Positions 34,409-43,008 of a stretch of DNA of 64,000 nt are shown here, piece by piece. A model generated the notes under the pieces. It had not been told where the DNA came from. It did no database searches and saw only the letters and a list, made by a program, of their open reading frames with translations. The DNA lies in the NCBI RefSeq assembly GCF_000422305.1, contig NZ_AULN01000017.1, positions 159,561 through 223,560 of the forward strand, read 5' to 3'. Made by a program: the position numbers and the translations under genes. This DNA comes from Luteimonas mephitis DSM 12574. GTDB taxonomy: Bacteria; Pseudomonadota; Gammaproteobacteria; Xanthomonadales; Xanthomonadaceae. Numbering within the stretch: the first letter of the stretch is position 1; each line of letters begins with the position of its first letter.

Positions 34409-34749
34409 GGTGTCTCCTTCAATGGTTCGCCATGGCGAGCGCGGACGCTGGCAGGCGGTGCGCGGCAACGGCCCGGAGGGCAGGGTTGTCGCGGCCAGGA
34501 TCCCGTCCGGCTGGCGCCAGACGCGCGCAATGACGCCCCGCAACGGCGCGGCAGCGTTCGGGTGGACGGGAGTGCGCGTATCCTACGCAAACACCAATGA
34601 ACAGGATGTTATTTGCGCCGAATTCCTGCAAACGCGCAGGCAAATACGGCGCAAAGCCAGCAATTGAAACGCCGCCGCGACCGGCCGGGCGAACCGGCTG
34701 CCGGATCCGGGCAGGCGCGTGATCGCCCGGAGAGCACCTCCTGCAGAGG
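34409..34749. other. 341-bp intergenic region with structured element
   Basis: Between the peroxiredoxin and the SutA-like gene, both on the minus strand. It contains an unusually A/T-rich patch (about 34590-34670) with a nested inverted repeat (separate entry). No protein gene is seen. Confidence 0.45.
34612..34655. repeat. Nested inverted repeat
   Basis: Outer arms TTTGCGCCG (34612-34620) and CGGCGCAAA (34647-34655) pair perfectly. Inside, CCTGC (34625-34629) and GCAGG (34636-34640) form a second stem. Both strands could fold into a long hairpin with an internal loop. It lies about 200 bp upstream of the SutA-like start. Confidence 0.55.
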
Positions 34750-35295
34750 CTATTTTTCGAGCGCGTCCAGCGCCTCCAGCGACTCGGCCACGTGACGGTT
34801 GGGGTTGAGCTCGGAGTAGGCGTGCACGACCTTGCCCGAGGGCGCGATCACGTACGAGGTCCGGTTCGACCAGCCCGGCTTCATCTGCAGCACCGCGTCG
34901 TACTGCGCCGCGATCTTCGCGCCCTGGTCGGCAGCGACCGGGAACTTGCCGCCGCAGTGCTCGGTTTCCTTCGAGAAGTCGGCCAATTCGTCGATGTTGC
35001 CGGCGGTCACCCCGATCACGGTGGCGTGGCGTGCCTTGAACTTGTCGATTGCCTGCGAGAACAGGGCGGCTTCGAGGTTGCAGCCGGGGGTATGGGCGGC
35101 GGGGAAGAAATAGACCACGACCGGGCCCTTCTTCAGCGCATCGGCGAGCTTGAAGGTGAAGGGTTCGCCGGCAAGGTAGGCCGGCGCGCTGAAGTCGGGC
35201 GCCTGCGTGCCGGGCTTGAGCGCGGCGAGCGACGGCGAGGCCAGCATGACGGTCCCGGCGATGGCGGCAGCCGCGAGTTTCAGGAGGTGTTTCAT
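34750..35295 (-). CDS. Exported Bcp/AhpC-type peroxiredoxin
   Basis: 181 residues with a signal peptide (MKHLLKLAAAAIAGTVMLAS ending SLA). Thioredoxin fold; the peroxidatic cysteine is C72 in AHTPGCNLEA (family TPGC) and a second cysteine, C114 (TEHCGGKFPV), could resolve it. It reduces peroxides in the periplasm using a thiol donor. The export signal is unusual for the Bcp group but known for xanthomonad members. GGAG lies 9 nt before the ATG; an upstream ATG at 35319 lacks this. Confidence 0.9.
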   Translation of the reverse strand: MKHLLKLAAAAIAGTVMLASPSLAALKPGTQAPDFSAPAYLAGEPFTFKLADALKKGPVVVYFFPAAHTPGCNLEAALFSQAIDKFKARHATVIGVTAGNIDELADFSKETEHCGGKFPVAADQGAKIAAQYDAVLQMKPGWSNRTSYVIAPSGKVVHAYSELNPNRHVAESLEALDALEK

Positions 35296-35549
35296 GGCAG
35301 CCACTCCAGTGGGGATCATAGACTTATACACCCGCTGCCGCGGCGCAGCGGTCGCAATGTTTGAAAGGCATGCGGACCGTCGCGTCGTCCGGTCGTGGCG
35401 GTGAGACGGGGCAGGGAACCCGGTGTGGCGCGGATCCCGCTGCCAGGAAGGCCGCGCCACGGCGCTGCGAACGGCGCTGCGGCGGGAGCCCGATGCGAGG
35501 CGGCATCCGGACGCGAAACCGGGAAAGGCGCCAAGGCCGGCGCCGACAT

Positions 35550-35702
35550 TCATTCCGGGGTTGACGGCTCGTGCGCTGCACCGGACTTCGCGGCCTGGGC
35601 CGCTTCGCGGGCCTCGCGCTTGCGCGCGTCCTTCTCGTCCTGCTTCTTCTTCTTGGCGATCTCGCGCTGTCGCTTCTCGAACGAATAGTTGGGCTTGGCC
35701 AA
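35550..35702 (-). CDS. Small highly basic protein, TTG start
   Basis: 50 residues (MAKPNYSFEKRQREIAKKKK...), a helical Lys/Arg/Glu-rich peptide conserved across many proteobacteria as a short hypothetical protein. The start is TTG 35702 with GAGG 7 nt upstream; there is no suitable ATG. The charge pattern suggests a nucleic-acid or ribosome-associated helix, but no function is known to me. Confidence 0.78.
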   Translation of the reverse strand: MAKPNYSFEKRQREIAKKKKQDEKDARKREAREAAQAAKSGAAHEPSTPE

Positions 35703-35923
35703 TGGATTGCCTCGTTGCGGGGTGCGTCCATTGTACGGCCAGCCGGGAAACCGCCCGCCGGCGCCCGCGGCCACGCAGGTTTCGCTGGCTGCGCGCCCGC
35801 CGGGTGTCACGGCGGCGAACGGGTTGGCGAGGGCATGCCCGCCCCGCGCTTCGAGGCGGCGGTTGTCCAGCGGTCCGCTCGCCCGGCCGTGCGGGTCGAC
35901 GGGCCTTCGTGGCCGGCGACCGG

Positions 35924-36604
35924 TCAGTCGCGATCCGGTGCGCCAAGCGGGAAGAAGCTGCGATAGGGGCGCGCCTCGTCGACCGCGCGCGCGAACGACG
36001 GACGCGCCAGCAGGCGCTTGCGATAGGCGACCACGTTGCCGAACGCCGGGTCGATGCGATGCGTCCAGTCGGCGTAGAACAGGAACGGCGCCGCCCCGCA
36101 GTCGGCCAGGCTGAAGGCATCGCCAGCCGCCCATTCGCGATCCGCCATCACGCCGTCGAGCCAGCGATAGGCGGTGTCCAGCATCGCCCGTGCCTCGGTG
36201 ACGCCACGCCCGTCGCGCTCGGCTTCCGGCCGCAGGCTGTCGAACACGATCTTCTGCTGCGGGGTGGAAATGTAGTTGTCGAAGAAGCGGTCCATGCCAC
36301 GCACCTCAAGCGCGCTGCGCGGGTCGGCGGGCAGCAGGGTCACCGGACCCGGATGCTGCAGCTGCAGGTGCTCGATGATGATGCTGGCCTCGGGGATCGT
36401 GCGGCCCGCATCGACCAGCACCGGGAAACGCTTAAGCGGCCACAGCGCCGCGAACTCGTCCACCAGCTGCGGGTGTTCCTGCGACAGCAGGCGCCATTCG
36501 AATGGCGTGTCGTTCTCGTACAGCGCCACCAGGACCTTCTGGCAGTAGGAGGAGAACGGATGGGCATAGAGGACAGGCATGGCGGTGTCGTGCTGGGCGG
36601 GCAT
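35924..36604 (-). CDS. Glutathione S-transferase
   Basis: 226 residues with an N-terminal thioredoxin-like GST domain (VLYAHPFSSYCQKVLVALYE, IPEASIIIEHLQ with the Glu-Ser-like pair of the glutathione site) and a helical C-terminal domain (GDAFSLADCGAAPFLFYADW). AGGAG supports the ATG at 36604. It conjugates glutathione or acts as a reductase; the substrate is unknown. It is divergent from a second, unrelated GST gene. Confidence 0.9.
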   Translation of the reverse strand: MPAQHDTAMPVLYAHPFSSYCQKVLVALYENDTPFEWRLLSQEHPQLVDEFAALWPLKRFPVLVDAGRTIPEASIIIEHLQLQHPGPVTLLPADPRSALEVRGMDRFFDNYISTPQQKIVFDSLRPEAERDGRGVTEARAMLDTAYRWLDGVMADREWAAGDAFSLADCGAAPFLFYADWTHRIDPAFGNVVAYRKRLLARPSFARAVDEARPYRSFFPLGAPDRD

Positions 36605-36886
36605 GGTGGCTCCTGGTGGATGGGATGATCGTTCCCGGCTTCCTGTTGGCGACGAACGGCTGGCCCCGGGATCGACATTGCCAGAAGGCCCGGCACGGAA
36701 ATCGCCTCGTGGCAGCGGGCGATCGCCATGCCGCAAGCGGTCAAGGTGGCCCGCCGTGGACCTGGCGCTTCGACGGGCGAGAACGATGGCCGGTTGTCGT
36801 GCCGTTCCCCGGTTCCACTGTCGGGCAACGTCACGCCGCGTAATGTCACGCCACGCAGCATCGACATCGCATCACAGAGGCACGGG

Positions 36887-37609
36887 ATGACCTATCGGCT
36901 CTACTACTGGCCCGGGATCCAGGGGCGCGGCGAGTTCGTCCGCCTGCTGCTGGAGGAAGCGGGCGCGGCCTATGTCGACGTAGGCAACAACGAGGCGGAA
37001 GGCGGCCTGGAGGCCGTGCAGGCGCTGCTGGCCTCGCCCGAGGCCGTGCATCCCGCGTTCGCGCCGCCGGTGCTGGTCAACGGCAAGGTGGTGGTCGCGC
37101 AGGTGGCGGCGATCCTGCAGTATCTCGGCCCGCGCCTCGGGCTGGTGGCCTGCGACGCCAACATGGCCTTGTGGACGCATCAGCTGCAGCTGACCATCGC
37201 CGACGCGGTGGCCGAGGCGCACGACACCCACCATCCGCTCGACGTCGGCGACTGGTACCGCAACCAGAAACCCGAGGCGCTGCGCCGTGCACGCGCCTTC
37301 CGCGAGTCGCGGATGCCGAAGTTCATCGGCTGGTTCGAGCAGGTGCTGGCGCGCAACCCGAAGGGGCCGGAGCACCTGGTCGGCGCGCGGCTGTCATACG
37401 CGGACCTGTCGCTGTTCCAGCTGGTGCAGGGGCTGCGCTACGCGTTTCCGAAGGCGATGGGCGCGCTCGAACGCGACACGCCACGGGTCCACGCGCTGGC
37501 GCGGCGCGTCGGCGCGCGGCCGAACGTGTCCGCGTACCTTGCCTCGCCGCGGCGGCTGCCGTTCAGCGAGGACGGGATCTTCCGCCATTACCCGGAGCTG
37601 GATGGCTGA
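36887..37609 (+). CDS. Glutathione S-transferase (sigma/pi-like)
   Basis: 240 residues. It opens MTYRLYYWPGIQGRGEFVRL with the catalytic Tyr near residue 7. The glutathione-binding VAQVAAILQYLG replaces the usual QS pair with QV. The C-terminal helices include SYADLSLFQLVQGL. This matches the sigma/mu/pi-type GST group found in proteobacteria. It overlaps tail-to-tail with the diguanylate cyclase gene by 22 bp. GAGG precedes the start. Confidence 0.9.
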   Translation: MTYRLYYWPGIQGRGEFVRLLLEEAGAAYVDVGNNEAEGGLEAVQALLASPEAVHPAFAPPVLVNGKVVVAQVAAILQYLGPRLGLVACDANMALWTHQLQLTIADAVAEAHDTHHPLDVGDWYRNQKPEALRRARAFRESRMPKFIGWFEQVLARNPKGPEHLVGARLSYADLSLFQLVQGLRYAFPKAMGALERDTPRVHALARRVGARPNVSAYLASPRRLPFSEDGIFRHYPELDG

Positions 37610-38754
37610 GCACGGCCTGGGTGCGCTGTTTCGTGCGCGTCGTTGCTGGCGGCAGCGGCAGGCAGGGTGTCGGGGTGCCGGGTTGGCGTGGCGACGCAGT
37701 TCCGGCCTTGGTCCTTGGCGTGGTACAGCGCGGTGTCGGCCGCCACCATCCAGCGCCGCAGCGACATGCCCGGGCTGGCGGTGGCAACGCCCAGGCTGAC
37801 CGTGCAGCGCAGGCCGGGCGCGGCGACGAATGACAGTTCGCACACCTGCCGACGGATCGATTCGGCAATCGACAGCGCCCGGGGCTCGTCGACGTCCAGC
37901 GCCAGCGCGAACTCGTCGCCGCCGTAACGCACGGCATGTCCGTTGCCGCCGATGTTCTCGCGCAGCACCGCCGCGACACCGCGCAGGACATCGTCGCCCA
38001 CCGCGTGCCCGCGCGCGTCATTGGTGGTCTTGAAGTTGTCGATGTCGACCATGACCAGGGTGGCCGGGCCCAGCCCCGTGCGTCGCCGCTCCAGCACCTG
38101 CTGCGCGTGTTCTTCCCACTGGCGGCGGTTGTCGAGGCCGGTCAGCGGGTCGGTGCGGCTGAGTTCGTCCAGGCGCAGGTTCTGGAAGTGCACGCGGCGC
38201 ACCAGGCGATAGCCGTTGAGGCTGACCGCGACGGTGTGGATCAGCAGGATCGGCATGCAGGCGATGATCACCGGCATGCTGGTCGTGGGCGCAAACGCGA
38301 ATCCGGTCAGCAGGCTGCCCAGCATGATTGCACCCAGCATGCCCGGCAGCGAGCGCAGCCACAGGCCGCGGATGCCGGTGTTGATCTTGTCGACCAGCGC
38401 CAGGGTGGCGATCAGCGCGCTGGGCAGCAGGTTGAAGTGCATCAGTGGCACCCACAGCCCGGCGAATGTGGAGTCGATCAGCAGGTTCTGGCGTTCGGTG
38501 CGCTCCGGGTCACGGCTGCGCCTGGAGCGCCACAGCGCCAGGTGCGGCCACAGCAGCATGACGAATGCCAGGGCTCCCCAAGACAGCGCGCTGGCGTGCT
38601 GCTGCGCCAGCACCACGCCGACCGGCAGCGCGGACAGCGCCATTCCCAGGATGCGGAAGGGATAGACCGTCCGGTACAGCGGTTGGCGGGGCCGGCGCAT
38701 GCTGCGCGGCGCCGCACTGTCGTCGTGAGGTGGATTGTTGCCGGCCCGCGTCAT
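37588..38754 (-). CDS. MASE2-GGDEF diguanylate cyclase
   Basis: 388 residues. An N-terminal MASE2 membrane domain of about 5 helices (FRILGMALSALPVGVVLAQQ, HFNLLPSALIATLALVDKI) is followed by a GGDEF domain (DPLTGLDNRRQW, VDIDNFKTTNDARGHAVGD, intact RYGGDEF). It should make c-di-GMP from GTP, as AdrA/DgcC-type enzymes do. A paralog with the same N-terminal domain is at 62705-63754. No RxxD I-site is clear (IGGNGHAVRYGGDEF). Confidence 0.92.
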   Translation of the reverse strand: MTRAGNNPPHDDSAAPRSMRRPRQPLYRTVYPFRILGMALSALPVGVVLAQQHASALSWGALAFVMLLWPHLALWRSRRSRDPERTERQNLLIDSTFAGLWVPLMHFNLLPSALIATLALVDKINTGIRGLWLRSLPGMLGAIMLGSLLTGFAFAPTTSMPVIIACMPILLIHTVAVSLNGYRLVRRVHFQNLRLDELSRTDPLTGLDNRRQWEEHAQQVLERRRTGLGPATLVMVDIDNFKTTNDARGHAVGDDVLRGVAAVLRENIGGNGHAVRYGGDEFALALDVDEPRALSIAESIRRQVCELSFVAAPGLRCTVSLGVATASPGMSLRRWMVAADTALYHAKDQGRNCVATPTRHPDTLPAAAASNDAHETAHPGRAQPSSSG

Positions 38755-38988
38755 TGCAGGTCACGCCCCCTGTTGCGTTCCGGCCATCATAGCGATGCCG
38801 CGCGGGTGTGCGGTGGGGAAGACCGGGAATTGTTCCCGGTGAATGCACCGCCGCGTGGGCCGGGGGAGCGCAAGTGGGTCGCATTCCCGGACGGTGCGGT
38901 GGCGTGGATCGATGCAACGCTTGACCGGGATCAGGGTCGCCGTAGCCCGCGCCGGGCACCATGACGCGGTGTTCCGGGAGGTGTTTCC

Positions 38989-39228
38989 ATGGAATTCCAT
39001 GTCCAGCTGGATGGCGCGCGACCCGACCTCGACGTGCTCGGTGACGTGATCCGCGAGGCGGACCCGTCCGCGCTGCTCGATATCGACGCGAGCGGCAATG
39101 TGATGCGCGTGGCCGCTGCGCTGCAGGCACAGGAACTGGTGGCGCTGCTGGGCCGGGCCGGGCATCCGGTGACCCGCGAGCAGGTCAGGCAACTGCCTTC
39201 GATCTGCTGCGGAGGCTGCAGCGGCTGA
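38989..39228 (+). CDS. Small Cys-tail protein (paralog 2)
   Basis: 79 residues, starting MEFHVQLDGARPDLDVLGDV after CGGGAGG. It shares length, predicted alpha/beta order and the C-terminal Cys cluster (SICCGGCSG) with the protein at 21752-21991, although identity elsewhere is low. The middle (LLDIDASGNVMRVAAALQAQ) is HMA-like. It lies 34 bp from the convergent DUF4105 gene. Metal binding at the tail is the simplest hypothesis. Confidence 0.75.
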   Translation: MEFHVQLDGARPDLDVLGDVIREADPSALLDIDASGNVMRVAAALQAQELVALLGRAGHPVTREQVRQLPSICCGGCSG

Positions 39229-39262
39229 CGGCGGCAACCACGTCGCCCACCGTCGGCTGCCG

Positions 39263-41152
39263 TCAGTCCGGGGCGCGTGGCTCCGGGAGGCCGGGCGCCG
39301 CGGGGATGCGATCGAGGTCGAGGCCGCCGCTGTCGCGATGCAAATGCCGTAGCCGCCGGCCGAGCAGGTCGATGTTTCCCTCGATGGCCGCCAGCCTTGC
39401 CCGCTGCTGCTGCGGCAGCAGCGCGCGCGCATCGCTGCGCAGATGCTGGTCCTGCTCGCGCAGGCGCGTGGCCTGCCGGGTGGCTTCCGCAGCCAGTGCC
39501 TCGCGCTCGGCGCGCTGCGGAAGCCCGTAGCCCGTGGGCAGCAGCATCGCCGGATGGCTGAACAGGCCTTCCAGCGCCAGCATCGCCTGCAGGCGCGCGC
39601 GAGCATCGACGCCGCCGTGTCCAGCGCTTGCCCGGTGACCCAGCAGGAGTCGCTTGAGCGCATCGCGCGCGCGCAGTTCCTCGCGACGCTGCGCGGCCTG
39701 TTCCAGCAGCAGCAGCGCGGCACTCGCGCGCAGGTCGCCGCGCTCGAGCCACGGCGCACGATCTTCCGGCGGGAGATCGAGCCAGTCTTCGACGCTGGCT
39801 GGCGGCAGCTGCAATGCGCTGCGCGCCACGTCGAACATCTCCTGGTAGTGCGCGTTCGCCGGGGCGAAGCGGTAGCCGAGGCGCAGGGCTTCCTGGCGGT
39901 TGTCGAGCACGGTTGCGTCAGCGATGCCGGCGCGTTCGAGCCGTTGCAGCAGGCCGTTCGGGGTGATGCTGGAAAGGCGCTCTTCGGCCAGCCGCGGAAT
40001 GCCATCGTGCAGCAGCTTGTACGTCTCCACCGCGCAGTTGTTGGACAGGAAGTAGTAGCGGCCGTCGTAGCTCCAGTGCACGCGCGCGGCACGTTCGAGC
40101 AGCATCGCGATCTCGTCGTCGCGCAGCCGCAGCGGGATCGACTGCAGCCCGCGCAGTTGCACCTTGGTGTACTCGTCCACCACCTGTTGCAGCGGCAGCA
40201 CGAACAGGCGCGACGGGTACGAGCCGGTCAGGCCGCGCCAGCTCGACACCTGCACGTCGTCGACGAAGGCGCGGAACGACAGCACGCGGTGGTACTGCAG
40301 GTCGAGCCGGCAATCCGGGCCGCGCGGCCGCCCCGGTGCGCACACCACCAGCCGCAGCATGCCGTGGCCCCAGCGGCTCATGGCCTGGTCGTTGCCTTCG
40401 GCCAGCAGGTAGTCGACGGCGTAGACGCGGGCGGGATCGAGCTCGAGCAGCGGCGCCTGGCCGGCTTCCGCATCCGGTTGCAGGTAGGGCAGGCCGGGCG
40501 CGCAGTCGGCCGGCGGGGACGGCATGCCGAAGCGTTCGACAAAGTAGCGATGCAGGGCCGGCCGGCGGCAGGCATAGGCCGGATCGAGCACGAAATACTC
40601 GAGGTTCACCGCGACGAATTCGGCCGGGCTGTCGAGTTCGTACCGGTCCGGGCTGCGATCGGTGAACGCGTTGCGTGACGTCCGCAGGCCCAGCCGCAGT
40701 GGCGAGACCTGCCAGCCGGCCAGGTCGAGCAGGCGCGGATCGTGCGACAGCCGCCCATGCGGCGAGCGGTCGAGGACGTGTGCGAGTTCATGCACGACGG
40801 CGGCCAGCGCCGCGCGCGTCGCGGGATCGTTGTCGCCGGCACCGGCAGGGCGCGCCATCCAGTCGTCGAGGAGGGTGCGCCGGAAGAACAGCTTGCTGCC
40901 GCGCGCGCGGCCGTGGACGCCCGCGGGAAGATCATCGCGCCACTCCACCCGGATGCGGCGATCGACCGCCGCGACCCAGACAGGTGGTAGGCGCCGTAAG
41001 GCATCATCGAGGATCTGCTGCGCGGCCTCGGCCCGTGCCGGCGACGATGCGTCGTCCTGCACGTACAGCCGGAGCGCGGCCTGCGACGGCAATGCGCAGC
41101 CGAACAGGCACGCTGCCCACCAGTGCAGCGCTCGTTGCCGGATCCGGGGCAT
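39263..41152 (-). CDS. Exported zincin plus DUF4105 protein
   Basis: 629 residues from ATG 41152 (MPRIRQRALHWWAACLFGCA, signal ending PSQA). The GTG at 41185 would lengthen the n-region. Two active-site signatures are visible: H121-E-L-A-H125 (zincin HExxH) with downstream DSPAEFVAVNLEYF offering a glutamate ligand, and a DUF4105 domain (about 245-400) with H263 (RWGHGMLRL) and C373 (FLSNNCAVETYKLL). DUF4105 includes Lnb, a Cys/His lipoprotein N-acyltransferase of Gram-positives. The C-terminal 200 residues are helical, with coiled-coil character. It acts in the periplasm. Possibly cotranscribed with the DUF2388 gene 36 bp upstream. Confidence 0.85.
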   Translation of the reverse strand: MPRIRQRALHWWAACLFGCALPSQAALRLYVQDDASSPARAEAAQQILDDALRRLPPVWVAAVDRRIRVEWRDDLPAGVHGRARGSKLFFRRTLLDDWMARPAGAGDNDPATRAALAAVVHELAHVLDRSPHGRLSHDPRLLDLAGWQVSPLRLGLRTSRNAFTDRSPDRYELDSPAEFVAVNLEYFVLDPAYACRRPALHRYFVERFGMPSPPADCAPGLPYLQPDAEAGQAPLLELDPARVYAVDYLLAEGNDQAMSRWGHGMLRLVVCAPGRPRGPDCRLDLQYHRVLSFRAFVDDVQVSSWRGLTGSYPSRLFVLPLQQVVDEYTKVQLRGLQSIPLRLRDDEIAMLLERAARVHWSYDGRYYFLSNNCAVETYKLLHDGIPRLAEERLSSITPNGLLQRLERAGIADATVLDNRQEALRLGYRFAPANAHYQEMFDVARSALQLPPASVEDWLDLPPEDRAPWLERGDLRASAALLLLEQAAQRREELRARDALKRLLLGHRASAGHGGVDARARLQAMLALEGLFSHPAMLLPTGYGLPQRAEREALAAEATRQATRLREQDQHLRSDARALLPQQQRARLAAIEGNIDLLGRRLRHLHRDSGGLDLDRIPAAPGLPEPRAPD

Positions 41153-41188
41153 GCGTGCGCGCCCAGCGGGCACCGCAGGCGCCACGGC

Positions 41189-41491
41189 TTACCGGGCCAG
41201 GATGGCCTGGGCAAGCTCCATGTCGCTGGCTTGGCGTGCCGCGATGCTGCCTTCGCGCAGGTGCCGCAGCGCGGCTTCCAGCATCGCGCCGCGGATGCGC
41301 CCATTGCTGGCCACGAAGCCGGCCGCGTCGTCGCGCGCCTGCAGCACGACCTTGTCGTCGCCGGACGAACTACCCGACGACGCCGAAGAGCCGGCGGATG
41401 AAGCGCCCGCCGAGCTTCCCGCGAAGCTGCCGGCCACGGCGGGAGCGATGGAGAACGCCGCCAGGGCGCAGAACAGGAGCAATCGGGTCAT
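41189..41491 (-). CDS. DUF2388 family protein
   Basis: 100 residues with a signal peptide (MTRLLLFCALAAFSIAPAVA). A low-complexity Ser/Ala/Gly stretch (SFAGSSAGASSAGSS) leads to the conserved DUF2388 segment DDKVVLQARDDAAGFVASNG and GAMLEAALRHLRE. It is a secreted or periplasmic small protein of unknown function. It lies just upstream of the DUF4105 gene, probably in one transcript. Confidence 0.85.
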   Translation of the reverse strand: MTRLLLFCALAAFSIAPAVAGSFAGSSAGASSAGSSASSGSSSGDDKVVLQARDDAAGFVASNGRIRGAMLEAALRHLREGSIAARQASDMELAQAILAR

Positions 41492-41658
41492 TGGTCGCAA
41501 TCCAGGGGCTGGGGCGCAAGAATAGTACCGGGCCTCCCGGGGGCATGCACGATAACGGGGTGGCTTGGTGGCAGTCGGCTTGAAATCATTCATCGCCGCT
41601 TCGATATGGTGGAACACATCACTTGAATCGCAACGCCCGCGGCGTTGGAGGAAACGAC

Positions 41659-41928
41659 ATGGCAACCGGTTGGGCAGGCGACGGCGCCGTGCAGGACCAG
41701 ATCGATGCGACCGTGAAGGATGCGATCAAGCGCGTGCGCAGCCAGTTGCCGCAGGGGCCGGGGCTGAGCCGCTGCGAGGAATGCGATGCCGCGATCCCGG
41801 AGGCGAGGCGCAAGGCCGTGCCCGGCGTCCGGCTGTGCGTGGACTGCCAGGAGGCGCGCGATGCGGAGAACAGTGCCGCTGCCAGCGGTTACAACCGGCG
41901 CGGCAGCAAGGACAGCCAGCTGCGTTGA
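41659..41928 (+). CDS. DksA/TraR-family zinc finger protein (YbiI-like)
   Basis: 89 residues, start MATGWAGDGAVQDQID after TTGGAGG. It has the C4 zinc finger CEECDAAIPEARRKAVPG...CVDC at about 50-75. Short YbiI-type relatives lack the long DksA coiled coil, so full DksA-like action in the RNA polymerase secondary channel is uncertain. The tail (YNRRGSKDSQLR) is basic. Confidence 0.9.
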   Translation: MATGWAGDGAVQDQIDATVKDAIKRVRSQLPQGPGLSRCEECDAAIPEARRKAVPGVRLCVDCQEARDAENSAAASGYNRRGSKDSQLR

Positions 41929-42060
41929 TACGCCGCGTTCCGGCGGGCGGACGCTATCGGTCGAGCCCACTGCTGTAGCGCCACACTCGCTGGGGCGGGC
42001 TTCCCGCCGTCTCCGCAACGACATCCCGTTGAAGGCTTCCAGACTGGAGCAGTCACCCGC

Positions 42061-42261
42061 ATGCTTGCTGCCGTGAACCCGGACCTGCCGCCAACCCCGC
42101 CGGAAAGACCGTTGCCTTCGGACTGCTGCGACAGCGGCTGCGACCGCTGCGTGTCCGACATCTACGCCGAGGAACTGGCGTACTACGAACAGCAGCTCGC
42201 GGAGTGGCGCAAGCGCAATCCTGGTCGCGATCCTGACGAGGTGCGGCGACAGGGTGGGTGA
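42061..42261 (+). CDS. Oxidoreductase-like domain protein
   Basis: 66 residues matching the short 'oxidoreductase-like, N-terminal' family: Pro-rich opening PPTPPERPLPSDCC, then DCCDSGCDRCVSDIYAEELA with four cysteines, and a helix EQQLAEWRKRNPG. The name is historical; the role is unknown. The Cys set could bind a metal. GGAG lies at the edge of usable spacing. Confidence 0.88.
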   Translation: MLAAVNPDLPPTPPERPLPSDCCDSGCDRCVSDIYAEELAYYEQQLAEWRKRNPGRDPDEVRRQGG

Positions 42262-42397
42262 TCGCCGCGTCGCGAGCGAGGCGCAGGCAGCCCGGTGCAT
42301 CGCATTGCGTCCGCGAATCGCATCAGGATCGGGCAGCCGATGCAATGCAACGGAGGGACAGTCCCGTGAACCGGCACGGTGTTTCGCGCGTGCGGCC

Positions 42398-42403
42398 TAT
42401 AAT
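42398..42403 (+). promoter_or_regulatory. Consensus -10 box of yjdM
   Basis: A perfect TATAAT 30 bp before ATG 42434, in an otherwise G/C-rich spacer. The -35 is degenerate (CACGGT at 17-bp spacing). Confidence 0.5.
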
Positions 42404-42433
42404 CGCCGGCCATTTCCTGCGAGCGCCGTTCCC

Positions 42434-42778
42434 ATGGCCAGCATGCCAACCTGCCCGCACTGCAGCGGCGAGATCACCTATCCGGATGGCGACAACCTTG
42501 TCTGCGCCGAGTGCGGCCACGAATGGCCGGCCGCCGGTGATGCCGGTGCCGGCAAGGCCGGTACGCCAACCCGCGACAGCAACGGCAATGCGCTCGTCGA
42601 CGGCGACAACGTGGTGGTCATCAAGGACCTGAAGGTCAAGGGGTCTTCGATTCCACTCAAGCAGGGCACGCTGATCCGCGGCATCCGCCTGGTCGAGGAC
42701 GACCCGGAGCACATCGAAGGCAATTCCGAAAAGATCAAGGGGCTGGTGCTGAAGACCTGCTTCCTGCGCAAGGCTTGA
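42434..42778 (+). CDS. yjdM: Zinc-ribbon protein YjdM (PhnA)
   Basis: A 114-residue protein of the YjdM/PhnA family. An N-terminal zinc ribbon (CPHCSGEITYPDGDNLVCAEC) is followed by an SH3-like beta domain (DSNGNALVDGDNVVVIKDLK, IRLVEDDPEHIEGNSEKIKG). Despite the old name it is not a phosphonoacetate hydrolase. It is a stress-induced protein of unknown role. It has its own promoter box (TATAAT). Confidence 0.93.
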   Translation: MASMPTCPHCSGEITYPDGDNLVCAECGHEWPAAGDAGAGKAGTPTRDSNGNALVDGDNVVVIKDLKVKGSSIPLKQGTLIRGIRLVEDDPEHIEGNSEKIKGLVLKTCFLRKA

Positions 42779-42810
42779 AAGCCGCGCGGTACGACGCAGC
42801 CCGCATCGCA

Positions 42811-43008
42811 TCAGCCCGCGGCGGGCTCGTCCACTTTCTTGAGTACGCGGGTCACGCCAAGCACTTCGACCCGGCCGCCGGCCTTCTCGAAATCCGCCAG
42901 GTCGGCGGAGATCCGGTCGCTGGTCAGGCGTCGTTGCGTGTTGCCGTCGGCGACGTCGCGGGTGGTCCTGCGGATGCGCGCCTTGGGATTGTGCTTGGGA
43001 TTGGCCAT
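42811..43008 (-). CDS. Small protein with SutA-like motif (paralog 2)
   Basis: 65 residues, start MANPKHNPKARIRRTTRDVA. It shares the motif ISADLADFEKAGGRVEVLGV with the protein at 34091-34408, flanked by a basic N-terminus. The motif recalls the SutA helix-plus-GGKVQEI segment that contacts RNA polymerase in Pseudomonas (comparison from memory). The start is ATG 43008, as the family opening requires. It is convergent with yjdM. Confidence 0.72.
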   Translation of the reverse strand: MANPKHNPKARIRRTTRDVADGNTQRRLTSDRISADLADFEKAGGRVEVLGVTRVLKKVDEPAAG

